Shown: piece after piece, positions 1-7,944 of the stretch
How the letters are laid out: each line of letters starts with the position of its first letter
Numbering within the stretch: position 1 is the stretch's first letter
DNA from: Bacteroidia bacterium
GTDB lineage: Bacteria > Bacteroidota > Bacteroidia > B-17B0 > Aurantibacillaceae
Length of the DNA: 64,000 nucleotides
Assembly (NCBI GenBank): GCA_026414605.1
Contig: JAOAIP010000021.1
Span: forward strand, 1 to 64,000
Reading direction: 5' to 3'
Translations under genes and position numbers: made by a program
The notes under the pieces: model-generated
What the model was told of the DNA's origin: nothing
The model's input: the letters and a program-made list of their open reading frames with translations, nothing else
Database searches by the model: none

Positions 1-1
1 T

Positions 2-139
2 TTAAATTATTTTAACACTGCGTATAACATACTTCATTTAGATATGGGTTATGACGGATTAGGCGATTTCAAAACAGTCCAACGAGGATTAGAATGTGCC
101 GATATAATTATCAATTGGGTGGAGAAAAAACTAAAATAA
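2..139 (+). CDS. DUF5618-like protein, C-terminal fragment (cut by window edge)
   Basis: An open frame enters from the left edge and ends at TAA 137-139, giving 45 residues. It is a paralogue of the next gene: the pairs AYNILHLDMGYDG / [13 protein letters not shown] and INWVEKKLK / INWIEKKLK align without gaps. The family resembles the small, all-alpha Bacteroidota proteins annotated as DUF5618; that name is from memory and unverified. Only six bases separate its stop from the next start, so the two look like a tandem duplication in one transcript. The start and N-terminus lie outside the window. Confidence 0.7.
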   Translation, partial: LNYFNTAYNILHLDMGYDGLGDFKTVQRGLECADIIINWVEKKLK

Positions 140-144
140 GAAAT

Positions 145-555
145 ATGCGTAAAAGCAAGGAAGAACATATTGCAGATGCTAAAAGACACATAGAAAATGC
201 TCGCGAAATACTGCGTGAAAAAGGCAAAAAAGAAGATGGATTTTATACCGATGCAAAATATGTCGCCATAGCAGGGCATACTGCTTATAGAGGTATTTTA
301 ATAGCCCTTAATGAATTGATGAAACAACACGGCATTAAAAAATCTACGAGAAAGCACGTAGATGATTACCAAGATTTTTTGGCTAAACTTGATAGAAAGA
401 TATTAAATCATTTCAATATAGCATACGAGATATTGCATTTAGTAATGGGGTATGATGGATTTGGAGAATATGATGTTGTAAAAAAAGGTTTAAATTCAGC
501 AGAAGAAATTATCAATTGGATAGAGAAAAAACTAAAAAATGAATCAAAAAATTAA
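145..555 (+). CDS. DUF5618-like small helical protein
   Basis: A protein of 136 residues, charged and probably all alpha-helical, with no signal peptide or membrane segment. The start at 145 (MRKSKEEH) is preferred to an upstream in-frame ATG at 94, because that one lies inside the preceding paralogue and adds a tail unlike the family. The recognisable core is [20 protein letters not shown], followed by [16 protein letters not shown]. Function is unknown; size and helical pattern recall HEPN-like families, which is only a guess. It ends 5 bases before nuoB and so probably travels in the complex I transcript. Confidence 0.7.
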   Translation: MRKSKEEHIADAKRHIENAREILREKGKKEDGFYTDAKYVAIAGHTAYRGILIALNELMKQHGIKKSTRKHVDDYQDFLAKLDRKILNHFNIAYEILHLVMGYDGFGEYDVVKKGLNSAEEIINWIEKKLKNESKN

Positions 556-560
556 ATTCT

Positions 561-1133
561 ATGAGTAAATATCCTGTAAAAAAGCCAAGTAAAATTGAAA
601 TTGTAAAAGCACCTGATGGATTAGAAGGTCCGGGATTTTTTGCTACTTCATTAGAAAAGGTTGTAGGATTAGCAAGGAAAAATTCACTTTGGCCATTGCC
701 TTTTGCTACTTCGTGTTGCGGTATTGAATTTATGGCTACGATGGCTTCTACTTATGATTTAGCAAGATTTGGTTCAGAACGACTTTCATTCTCGCCCCGA
801 CAAGCCGACTTGCTAATGGTGATGGGAACAATTGCCAAAAAAATGGGACCTACACTTCGTCAGGTATATGAGCAAATGGCGGAGCCGAAGTGGGTACTTT
901 CAGTAGGAGCGTGTGCCAGCAGTGGTGGTATTTTTGATACTTATAGTGTATTACAAGGCATTGATAGAATAATCCCTGTGGATGTCTATGTACCGGGCTG
1001 TCCACCAAGACCTGAACAAATCATTGAAGGTATTTTGAAAATTCAACAATTGGCAGAAAATGAATCTTTGAGAAGAAGAGATTCTGTGCAATACAAGAAA
1101 ATGCTTGAGAGTTATGGCATAGAAGTTCAATAG
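561..1133 (+). CDS. nuoB: NADH-quinone oxidoreductase subunit B
   Basis: Peripheral-arm subunit of respiratory complex I that carries the terminal [4Fe-4S] cluster N2, which hands electrons to quinone. The 190-residue product has all four expected ligands: adjacent Cys52-Cys53 in ATSCCGIEF, Cys118 in VGACASSGG and Cys147 in PGCPPRPE. Length is normal for the family. In most Bacteroidota nuoC follows directly; here a 719 bp gap filled by repeat DNA intervenes, so co-transcription with nuoC must read through that insert. Identification is secure. Confidence 0.97.
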   Translation: MSKYPVKKPSKIEIVKAPDGLEGPGFFATSLEKVVGLARKNSLWPLPFATSCCGIEFMATMASTYDLARFGSERLSFSPRQADLLMVMGTIAKKMGPTLRQVYEQMAEPKWVLSVGACASSGGIFDTYSVLQGIDRIIPVDVYVPGCPPRPEQIIEGILKIQQLAENESLRRRDSVQYKKMLESYGIEVQ

Positions 1134-1194
1134 ATGAACTCTTTATAAAAGTGGAAAGTGAAAAGTGGAAAGTGGAAAGTGAAATTTGAAGAAT

Positions 1195-1320
1195 ATGAAA
1201 ATACAGAGATTTGAAGGTATCATTGCTTGGCAAAGAGTAAAGGATTTAGGTGTCAGTATTTATACTGATTTTCTGTAAATAAAGATTTTTGATTTAAAGA
1301 TCAAATTCAACGATCGGAAA
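1195..1320 (+). pseudogene. Truncated, frameshifted four-helix-bundle (23S rRNA IVS-type) gene remnant
   Basis: The frame opens MKIQRFEGIIAWQRVKDLGV and stops at TAA 1276-1278. The opening matches the N-terminus of the four-helix-bundle / 23S rRNA intervening-sequence protein family (PF05635 type), normally about 115-125 residues. Compared with the copy near 14.2 kb it has lost one base near 1269, which causes the stop; in another frame the family motif FKDQIQRS is still readable up to about 1316. Coding similarity ends there and heptamers begin, so the rest of the gene is missing, not merely mutated. Confidence 0.7.
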
Positions 1321-1365
1321 AACTTTCTACTTTCAACTTTTGACTTTTAACTGAAGTTTGCGTGA

Positions 1366-1481
1366 TTTACTCACCCCCTTTTATTCCCCCTCTCTAACTC
1401 TGTTAGAGAGGGGGACAATTGAATAAAACAACTTTCGCATCGCCCCTCTCTTTTTCAAAAAGAGAGGGGATGGGGGTGAGT
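1366..1481. mobile_element. Nested palindromic insertion with 7 bp direct repeats
   Basis: This 116 bp insert is bounded by TGCGTGA at 1359-1365 and again at 1482-1488. It has inverted ends ACTCACCCCC (1369-1378) and GGGGGTGAGT (1472-1481) and two internal hairpins: CCTCTCTAAC/GTTAGAGAGG and CCCCTCTCTTTTT/AAAAAGAGAGGGG. The inverted composite copy at 14131-14137 has a single TCACGCA at the equivalent place with no insert, so it is the empty site. It is too short to code for a transposase and would have moved in trans. Confidence 0.75.
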
Positions 1482-1852
1482 TGCGTGAGGGATGCGGAGG
1501 GCGGCGGTGAGCGAAGCGAACCGCCGGCACTGCCTCGCCTTCGTTAGTCATCGTCATTACGAGGGCGTAGCCCGAAGTAATCTCTAATTAGGACGAATGT
1601 CAATTCCTTTTGAGATTGCTTCACTTCGTTCGCAATGACATTAAGGCGAGGATTGCCGAAGCGATAGCGAAGCCCGTAGCAGCCCGACCCGAGCGAAGTG
1701 GCACAGCCACGAGCGAGGGGCACGCCCAAATAAATAAGAAAAGAATTTTAAATATTTGTGTAAGTAAAGATACAGCAGAAAGGCAGAGGAAAAGTGGCTC
1801 TAAGTTTGTGGCTTGAAAATATAAAAAAATATAAACATTAAAAATTACCTTT

Positions 1853-2386
1853 ATGCGTAGAAAAGTTCAGATACCTGTTGATGAGAAACAAAAACAATTA
1901 TTAGAAGAAATTCAACAGGATATTCAACAACAATTTCCTAATGCTTTGATTTCTGCGGAATTGCCGTATAATTTTCCAACACTTACTATTCATCATCATT
2001 TTATTAAAGATGTTTTGAAATACTTGAAAGAAAGCCCAAAGTGGAATTTCTTTTTCTTAACGGACTTGACAGGTATTCAAACGCCTGATGAACAGCATTT
2101 GGGCGTGATTTATCATTTGCATAATATGATAACCAATCATAGAGTAAGAGTAAAAACATTTTTTGGGATAGATAAACCTGAAATACCTACGGTAACAGAT
2201 CTTTGGAAAACTGCTAATTGGATGGAAAGAGAAACATACGATTTTTTTGGTATTATATTCAAAGGACATCCTGATTTGAGAAGGATATTAAATCCTGATG
2301 AAATGGATATTTTTCCTTTGAGAAAAGAATTTCCTGTAGAAGATCAAACTCGTGAAGATAAAGATGATACTATGTTTGGTAGATGA
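1853..2386 (+). CDS. nuoC: NADH-quinone oxidoreductase subunit C
   Basis: Complex I peripheral-arm subunit (30 kDa subunit family), 177 residues. The family signature is ERETYDFFGIIFKGHPDLRR near residues 125-145, followed by the typical PLRKEFPVED segment. NuoC and NuoD are separate genes here, not fused as in Escherichia coli. Upstream is the composite repeat. Its TGA stop overlaps the ATG of the MNT gene (ATGATGA), so translation of the toxin-antitoxin pair may be coupled to nuoC. Confidence 0.95.
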   Translation: MRRKVQIPVDEKQKQLLEEIQQDIQQQFPNALISAELPYNFPTLTIHHHFIKDVLKYLKESPKWNFFFLTDLTGIQTPDEQHLGVIYHLHNMITNHRVRVKTFFGIDKPEIPTVTDLWKTANWMERETYDFFGIIFKGHPDLRRILNPDEMDIFPLRKEFPVEDQTREDKDDTMFGR

Positions 2387-2727
2387 TGACAAACGATTCA
2401 ATATACTTTGATAATGCTTTATTAGAATTGCAGAACATATTCAAAAAATTTTTTGATAAATCATCAAAAGAGGTAGTAGTGTATTTATTTGGATCAAGAG
2501 TGCGTAATGATTTTTTGAGGACATCGGATATAGATATAGCAATTAAGAATATCAGTAAGTTAGAGAAAGCATTATTGGAAGAAGCCATTGATGAATCTAA
2601 TATCATTTACAAAGTAGATGTGTCTTTATGGGAAGAATTACCCAAAGAATTAAAAGAAGAAATTTTGAAAGAAGGTAAAATTATTTATAGAAATGATAGA
2701 ACTGAAGAAGTCCACAGAATTATTTGA
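2383..2727 (+). CDS. MNT-type nucleotidyltransferase, antitoxin of a HEPN-MNT pair
   Basis: A 114-residue minimal nucleotidyltransferase. The motif GSRVRNDF followed by SDIDIAI supplies the GS and paired Asp of the polymerase-beta fold, with a third acidic strand VDVSLWEEL about 40 residues later. In HEPN-MNT modules this protein modifies or masks the HEPN partner to neutralise it; that role is inferred from family and pairing. Start may be the ATG at 2383 or 2386. It overlaps both nuoC and the HEPN gene, which is typical of a tightly coupled module. Confidence 0.85.
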   Translation: MMTNDSIYFDNALLELQNIFKKFFDKSSKEVVVYLFGSRVRNDFLRTSDIDIAIKNISKLEKALLEEAIDESNIIYKVDVSLWEELPKELKEEILKEGKIIYRNDRTEEVHRII

Positions 2728-3097
2728 AAAGTCCTTGCAAACATTGACAGATATTTTGCAACAAAGAAAGAAATCTGTGGATAAAGATATTTTAAGAGAT
2801 GCTACAATTCAACGATTTGAATACAATGCGGATGTATTTTGGAAATTACTAAAAGTATTTTTATTTCATCAACACGGAATGGCTTGTCAATCGCCTAAAT
2901 CGTGTATTCGTGAAGCATTTAATAATGGACTTGTCAACGAACAGGAATGTGCGCTATTGCTTGAAATGATGGATGATAGAAATTTGACATCGCATACTTA
3001 CCATTTTGATTTATTTGAAAAGATATTCATCAAAATTATTGATTACGAAAAAATAATGAGGGAAGTATTGAACAGAATAAAAAACTCAATCAATTAA
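2693..3097 (+). CDS. HEPN-domain protein (HI0074-like), toxin of a HEPN-MNT pair
   Basis: A 134-residue helical protein of the nucleotidyltransferase substrate-binding / HI0074 family. The expected RX4H-type active motif is present as RNLTSHTYH at about residues 97-105, so the RNase-like site looks intact. The ATG at 2693 lies within the MNT gene (35 bp overlap). Known relatives act as RNases or are AMPylated by their MNT partner. Its setting between nuoC and nuoD is unusual. The next gene, nuoD, starts 33 bp later. Confidence 0.85.
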   Translation: MIELKKSTELFEKSLQTLTDILQQRKKSVDKDILRDATIQRFEYNADVFWKLLKVFLFHQHGMACQSPKSCIREAFNNGLVNEQECALLLEMMDDRNLTSHTYHFDLFEKIFIKIIDYEKIMREVLNRIKNSIN

Positions 3098-3130
3098 GAG
3101 ATATTTCAACAAAAATAAAAAGCAAAAATT

Positions 3131-4390
3131 ATGGCAACTAAAATTAAAACTAAAGAAAAAAACAATGTTGTTTCTCAAAAAGAGATTTTGCAACAGGAGA
3201 TATTAAAAGATGAAAAAGTATACACTACATTAAATTTAGGGCCTACGCATCCTGCGACACACGGGATATTTCAGAATATCTTGACAATGGATGGAGAATT
3301 TATAGTAAAAAGTGATCCCACCATTGGATACATTCATAGAGCATTTGAAAAATTAGCCGAAAAATTGGCTTATTATCAAATTCGTGTATTGACCGACAGA
3401 TTGAACTACTGCTCATCGCCTATCAATAATATGGGATGGGATATGACTGTGGAAAAATTGCTCAATGTTGAAGTTCCCAAGCGTGTACAGTATATGCGTG
3501 TGATTATAATGGAATTAGCAAGAATAGCCGATCATTTGATATGTAATTCGGTGATAGGTGTAGATACAGGGGCAATGACAGGATTTTTGTATGTTTTTCA
3601 ATGGCGTGAAAAGATCTACGATATTTATGAAAGTATCTGTGGGGCAAGATTGACCACCAATATAGGGCGTGTTGGCGGATTTGAAAGAGATTGGAGTCCT
3701 AAAACGTGGGAGTTGATTCGTCAATTTGTAAAAGAATTTCCTGCAGCATTTCAAGAGTTTTGTGATTTATTAGAACGGAATAAGATATTTATGGACAGAA
3801 CTATTAATGTAGGTCCAATAAGTGCAGAAGATGCTTTAAGTTATGGATTTACAGGTCCTAATTTGAGAGCGGCGGGTGTAGATTATGATGTTCGTGTAGC
3901 ACAGCCCTATTGTTCTTATGATGAATTTGAATTTGACATTCCTGTAGGAACGAATGGTGATACGTATGATCGCTTTATGGTAAGGCAAGAAGAAGTATGG
4001 CAAAGTGTGAGAATCATTGAACAAGCATTGAAGAAAATAGATGCATTGGAGGATAAAACAAGTTATTGTGCAGATATTCCCAATTATTATTTACCGCCCA
4101 AAGAACAGGTTTATAATGATATGGAAAGTTTGATTTATCAATTCAAAATAATTATGGGAGAAGTGGATATTCCTGAAGGAGAAGTGTATCATTGTGTAGA
4201 AGGGGCTAATGGGGAATTAGGATTTTATGTAGTAAGTGATGGAGGAAGAAGTCCATATAGATTGCATTTTAGAAGACCTTGTTTTATTTATTATCAGGCC
4301 TACCCAGAAATGATCAAGGGGTCTTTATTATCTGATGCTATCATTACAATGAGTAGTATGAATGTAATTGCGGGTGAATTAGATGCATAG
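3131..4390 (+). CDS. nuoD: NADH-quinone oxidoreductase subunit D
   Basis: The 49 kDa-type subunit of complex I, which together with NuoB forms the quinone site. The 419-residue product has NLGPTHPATHG near residues 35-45 (quinone-headgroup loop), GRVGGFERDW mid-protein and a family-typical end (GELDA). The Lys/Glu-rich first 25 residues are a normal variable extension. It should be followed by nuoE, but the next gene is a polysaccharide glycosyltransferase on the opposite strand, so the complex I operon is broken here. Confidence 0.97.
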   Translation: MATKIKTKEKNNVVSQKEILQQEILKDEKVYTTLNLGPTHPATHGIFQNILTMDGEFIVKSDPTIGYIHRAFEKLAEKLAYYQIRVLTDRLNYCSSPINNMGWDMTVEKLLNVEVPKRVQYMRVIIMELARIADHLICNSVIGVDTGAMTGFLYVFQWREKIYDIYESICGARLTTNIGRVGGFERDWSPKTWELIRQFVKEFPAAFQEFCDLLERNKIFMDRTINVGPISAEDALSYGFTGPNLRAAGVDYDVRVAQPYCSYDEFEFDIPVGTNGDTYDRFMVRQEEVWQSVRIIEQALKKIDALEDKTSYCADIPNYYLPPKEQVYNDMESLIYQFKIIMGEVDIPEGEVYHCVEGANGELGFYVVSDGGRSPYRLHFRRPCFIYYQAYPEMIKGSLLSDAIITMSSMNVIAGELDA

Positions 4391-4459
4391 AAGTGTGATC
4401 GAATAAATGTGGGAATATTTTATTACGTTGTACCTATTTTGATAGGTAAATTTAATCGT

Positions 4460-4606
4460 AAATATCACGAAGAAATAATTAGTTAAAAGTAGAAAGCGAA
4501 ATGTAGAAAGTTTTTGCTACTAAAATTTTTATTCACCTAATCACAAAAATATGCCTATCTACTTTTATACTTTCAACTTTCTACTAATAAGTTCTTTGTG
4601 GTAAAT
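4460..4606. repeat. MITE-like element with imperfect terminal inverted repeats
   Basis: The left end ATCACGAAGAAATAATTAGT (about 4464-4483) is an imperfect inverted copy of the right end ACTAATAAGTTCTTTGTGGT (4583-4602). Just inside are heptamers (AAAAGTAGAAAG at left, CTTTCAACTTTCT at right). The right terminus recurs at 31.9, 58.9 and 59.7 kb. There is no coding capacity. It lies exactly where the complex I operon stops and the polysaccharide locus begins. Confidence 0.7.
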
Positions 4607-4629
4607 TAATTTGGTCAGTAAAATTATTT

Positions 4630-5721
4630 TTATTTATAAGAGGATAGAACTTGCTTGTAAGTGTTAATCATTTCTTGAACATTTTCTTTAAAATCATAAT
4701 ATTTTAGCACGTGTAATCGCCCTTCTCTTCCCATTAGATGGGCCTTCTCTTTATTGAGAATAAGATCAATGATAGCGTTGGCTGCTGCTTCGGGATTGTT
4801 TTTTTCAACTATTATACCTGTTTTATGATTTACGACAACTTCTTTTAATCCACCAGCATCACTCACTACGACGGGTTTTTCACAAGCCATTGCTTCTACT
4901 ACTGCTACGCCAAAACTTTCGCTGTCTTCAACAGAAAGTGCAACAAAGAGGTCAATTTCTGATAACATTTGAGGCACTTCGGAGTTTTTAATTTTTCCAT
5001 AAAAAATAACTTTATCTGCGATATTTAATTCTTGGGATAATTGTTCTAATTCTTTTCTTTGACTTCCATCGCCAACTATTAGTAATTTTAAATTAAAATT
5101 TGGTAATTTTTTTAAAACTAATTGAAATGCTTTAATGAGTATATGAATACCATATTTAGGTTCTAATGTTTTAATTGTTCCGATAATGATTTCATCGGAT
5201 GAGAATATCTTTTTAGTGTATAAAGGGTGAAAGATATTTGTATCAACACCGAATGGAATAACTTTAATGGATTTATCGGTGTATATTTGGGTTTCTTGAG
5301 CCATTATCACACTTGTGGAGGTAATTAAATCAGCGTTTTTTAAATTATATTTTAAAATAAGTTTATTGATCAAGTTTAATTTTGGAAATTCAAAGACATC
5401 GCTTCCCCAGACAGAAATTATAAAAGGACGAAAGTGTAATAATGCTCCTAACAATCCATAACTACTGGCATAGTGGGCGTGAACAATATCAGGTTTTATT
5501 TGCGAAGTGATTTTTTTCAAAAGTGGAAGTGCTAATGGATAAAGAATTTTTTTATGAATATCCTTGTTTGGTGAAAAAACTTTTATATTCGTGTTATTGA
5601 ATAAATCATTTTTGGGGGCTTGTAATGAAAATATACTTACTTTTACGGCATTATTTGAAAGATAAATAGCCCATTTTTGGGTATGAATTGAATTAGCATC
5701 TGCAAGCAATAAAATATGCAT
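4630..5721 (-). CDS. Glycosyltransferase family 4 (GT-B)
   Basis: A 363-residue retaining glycosyltransferase, probably adding a sugar to a cell-surface polysaccharide from a nucleotide-sugar donor. The N-terminal domain begins MHILLLADANSIHTQKWAIY and contains DIVHAHYASSYG; the C-terminal donor domain has GTIKTLEPKYG, LLIVGDGSQ and the EX7E motif ESFGVAVVE. No membrane segment is evident. It is divergent from the polymerase gene next door and has its own -7 box at 5749-5756. The sugar and linkage cannot be read from the sequence. Confidence 0.9.
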   Translation of the reverse strand: MHILLLADANSIHTQKWAIYLSNNAVKVSIFSLQAPKNDLFNNTNIKVFSPNKDIHKKILYPLALPLLKKITSQIKPDIVHAHYASSYGLLGALLHFRPFIISVWGSDVFEFPKLNLINKLILKYNLKNADLITSTSVIMAQETQIYTDKSIKVIPFGVDTNIFHPLYTKKIFSSDEIIIGTIKTLEPKYGIHILIKAFQLVLKKLPNFNLKLLIVGDGSQRKELEQLSQELNIADKVIFYGKIKNSEVPQMLSEIDLFVALSVEDSESFGVAVVEAMACEKPVVVSDAGGLKEVVVNHKTGIIVEKNNPEAAANAIIDLILNKEKAHLMGREGRLHVLKYYDFKENVQEMINTYKQVLSSYK

Positions 5722-5729
5722 AAATAGAT

Positions 5730-6989
5730 ATGATTATTATAGAAAGTGCAAAAGTAATGATAAATTCAAGTTGGATTAAAAATAGATGGTTGATTTTACT
5801 TATGGTTTTATGGAGTTTATTCCCAATATTACGAGTTTTAATTTTAGGTGTAGATAGTTCTAAAAATGTATTAGAATTAATGTTTTCAAACATACCTGAA
5901 TTATTTTTTATTTTTATAGTTTACCTTTACAAAGATGATATTATAAGAAATATTACAAGTAACAAAAAAAATAAATTAGGATTTATAATTTACATAATCA
6001 TAGTTTTATCAGGTATTGTCGTTGGTTATATAAAAAATGGGGGGCAGATATTGCCAATCATTTATGGTTATAAACTTACCTATTTACCGCTTTTAGTTTT
6101 ATTTTTTCCATTAAATAACTCAGAAATTATTAAAGACAATATGGATAAAATTTTTAGTTATTTTGTTTATTATACCATTTTGAGTTTGGTATTTCATTTT
6201 TTATTTAATGATTTTGAGAAGAAAGTGATAATAGAATCAGGGCATTTAGTACCAGAGTATTTCATAATGCGTACAGGCGGCTTTTTGCTAACTCCTGTTC
6301 CTTTTTCGATTATAGTAAGTTTTAGTATAATTTATTTTTTTGTAAAGTTAATAAGTGAAAAACAACAAGTGTTACATTGGTTATATTTAATAATATTATT
6401 TTTAGGATTAAATTATAGTGTGAGCAGAATAGGATTATTAGGGGTACAAATCATTATCATTTATCTGTCATTAAGGACGAAAAATATCTTTAAAGGAATT
6501 TTAGTACTAATGCTATTTTATCTTGTAAGTATCATTGTATTTAATGAACATAAAAAATTTTTTTCTTGGTTATTTTTTTCTACCCAACAAACTGTTTCTC
6601 TTAACAAAAATGTCAAAAGAAGTAATTTATGGATAAGCACATTTAATGAATTAAAAGAAAATTATCTTTTGGGTTATGGTATAGGTTCTGCTGGTGCAGG
6701 TGCTATAAAATTCTTTAAAGATAATCACCAAAAAGCATCTATCAACTCTACAGATTGTTGGTATTTAAAAATATTCAATGAATTAGGCATAATCAATGCT
6801 CTTTTGCTTTTTGTATTTATATTCTTAATGATTTTTAAAGATCTTTTTAAGGAGGATTTTGTATTTTCATCATCCATTTTTTTACTTGTTTTTATTTCAG
6901 CGATGTTTAATAATATACTTGATTTTTTTCCATTAAATGTATTGATATATTTCATATTAAAAAATCCTATCAATTATAAAATGTTGTAA
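5730..6989 (+). CDS. O-antigen polymerase/ligase-like membrane protein (first of two)
   Basis: Very hydrophobic, 419 residues, with about ten predicted membrane segments. The O-antigen ligase/polymerase (PF04932) type loop appears near residues 300-350: NELKENYLLGYGIGSAGAG, followed by DNHQKASINS. It would polymerise or ligate lipid-linked oligosaccharide at the periplasmic face; Wzy versus WaaL cannot be decided. The longest start is given; the ATG at 5757 (MINSSWIKN) is a good alternative and leaves room for the divergent promoter. GT2 follows after one base. Confidence 0.75.
   Translation: MIIIESAKVMINSSWIKNRWLILLMVLWSLFPILRVLILGVDSSKNVLELMFSNIPELFFIFIVYLYKDDIIRNITSNKKNKLGFIIYIIIVLSGIVVGYIKNGGQILPIIYGYKLTYLPLLVLFFPLNNSEIIKDNMDKIFSYFVYYTILSLVFHFLFNDFEKKVIIESGHLVPEYFIMRTGGFLLTPVPFSIIVSFSIIYFFVKLISEKQQVLHWLYLIILFLGLNYSVSRIGLLGVQIIIIYLSLRTKNIFKGILVLMLFYLVSIIVFNEHKKFFSWLFFSTQQTVSLNKNVKRSNLWISTFNELKENYLLGYGIGSAGAGAIKFFKDNHQKASINSTDCWYLKIFNELGIINALLLFVFIFLMIFKDLFKEDFVFSSSIFLLVFISAMFNNILDFFPLNVLIYFILKNPINYKML
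5749..5756 (-). promoter_or_regulatory. -7 promoter box for the GT4 gene
   Basis: TACTTTTG on the minus strand fits the Bacteroidota -7 consensus TAnnTTTG and lies 28 bases upstream of the GT4 start. It overlaps the first codons of the longest version of the divergent polymerase gene. No convincing -33 TTTG was seen. Confidence 0.5.
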
Positions 6990-6990
6990 A

Positions 6991-7944
6991 ATGTCAAATA
7001 ATTTTAGTGTGTCGGCAATTGTTGTTAACTATAATAGTGGGCAGTGGTTGGAAAAATGTATATCAGCACTTTTAAATTCAACTTATCCAGTAAAAGAAAT
7101 TATTGTAGTGGATAACAATAGCACAGATGATAGTTGGAAGTTTATTTTATCTTTAAAGAATATACACAAAAATATCTTTTTACATAATATGAATAAAAAT
7201 TTAGGATACTCAGAGGGCAATAATTATGGTGTATCAAAAAGTTCATCAGACCTTGTCTTTATATTGAATCCAGACGCAATTATTGAACCAAATACCATCA
7301 AGACACTTGTTACAAATTTAACAACATTAAAAAATATGCGTGCATCTATCATAGCACCACAACTTTATAATTTAAATGGAACTCATCAAATTTCATATTG
7401 GAATTTTCCTAATTTATTAGATATTATTATTGAAGTTTGCTTTTTAAATTACTTATTGAAAATATTTAAGGTCAAATCTATAATTAAAAAAAATAAAAGT
7501 ATAATTGAATGTGATGCTGTATCTGGGGCATCAATGATGATGTTTAAAGAAAGATTTTTAAAATTGAAAGGATTTGATAAAACTCTTTTTTGGATGGACG
7601 ATATTGATTTGTGTTATAGAAATAAAAAAGACAATGGTAAAAATATTGTTGTTTTAAATGCAAAAGTTTTTCATTATATAGGCGGTAGTTCATCGTCAAA
7701 TTATGATAAAGTCATAGCCAATCAAATTGTTAGTAAATTAAAGTTTTTCAAAAAACACAAATCTCCTATTTATGTTTTAATAGTTGCTATCTTCTTAATT
7801 ATTCAATGTATTAGTAGATTAATTATTTTTGCTCTTTTGAGTATTTTTAATCAAAAGTTTTTACTAAAATTTAAAGGATATTATTTAGCAATAAAAGGTT
7901 GTTATAAATTTTTAATAAAAAATGATGATAAAATTTTTACATAA
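6991..7944 (+). CDS. Glycosyltransferase family 2, rhamnosyltransferase-like
   Basis: A 317-residue GT-A enzyme. N-terminal SAIVVNYNSGQWLEKCI and VVDNNSTDDS bind the nucleotide, NPDA (about residue 93) is the DxD-like metal site, and WMDDIDLCYR is the usual acidic catalytic motif. The C-terminal 60 residues contain hydrophobic helices that should dock it to the inner membrane. It resembles WbbL-type rhamnosyltransferases, but the sugar is not proven. It overlaps the next gene by 23 bases, so the block is translated as one unit. Confidence 0.88.
   Translation: MSNNFSVSAIVVNYNSGQWLEKCISALLNSTYPVKEIIVVDNNSTDDSWKFILSLKNIHKNIFLHNMNKNLGYSEGNNYGVSKSSSDLVFILNPDAIIEPNTIKTLVTNLTTLKNMRASIIAPQLYNLNGTHQISYWNFPNLLDIIIEVCFLNYLLKIFKVKSIIKKNKSIIECDAVSGASMMMFKERFLKLKGFDKTLFWMDDIDLCYRNKKDNGKNIVVLNAKVFHYIGGSSSSNYDKVIANQIVSKLKFFKKHKSPIYVLIVAIFLIIQCISRLIIFALLSIFNQKFLLKFKGYYLAIKGCYKFLIKNDDKIFT

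Larger units (their letters stand above)
1147..1740 (+). repeat. Composite repeat, copy 1 (heptamer arrays, four-helix-bundle remnant, GC-rich module)
   Basis: Fills most of the nuoB-nuoC gap. Order: five heptamers of type (A/G)AAAGTG at 1147-1181; a remnant of a four-helix-bundle gene; the same heptamers in reverse complement to about 1350; a nested 116 bp insert; then a G+C-rich palindromic module from about 1490 to 1735 ending GAGGGGCACGCCC. A second copy in inverted orientation lies at 13737-14390, and the two align over most of their length. The rest of the gap (1741-1852) shows nothing recognisable. Confidence 0.85.

Noticed and set aside
1544-1816. Open frames of 60-70 codons on both strands inside the G+C-rich module
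   Set aside because: They arise from palindromic repeat DNA that is open in several frames; no family resemblance, no promoter, and the same applies at 13906-14163.
1134-1852. Missing nuo gene in the nuoB-nuoC gap
   Set aside because: nuoC normally follows nuoB directly; the gap is fully explained by repeat elements and has no complex I coding sequence.
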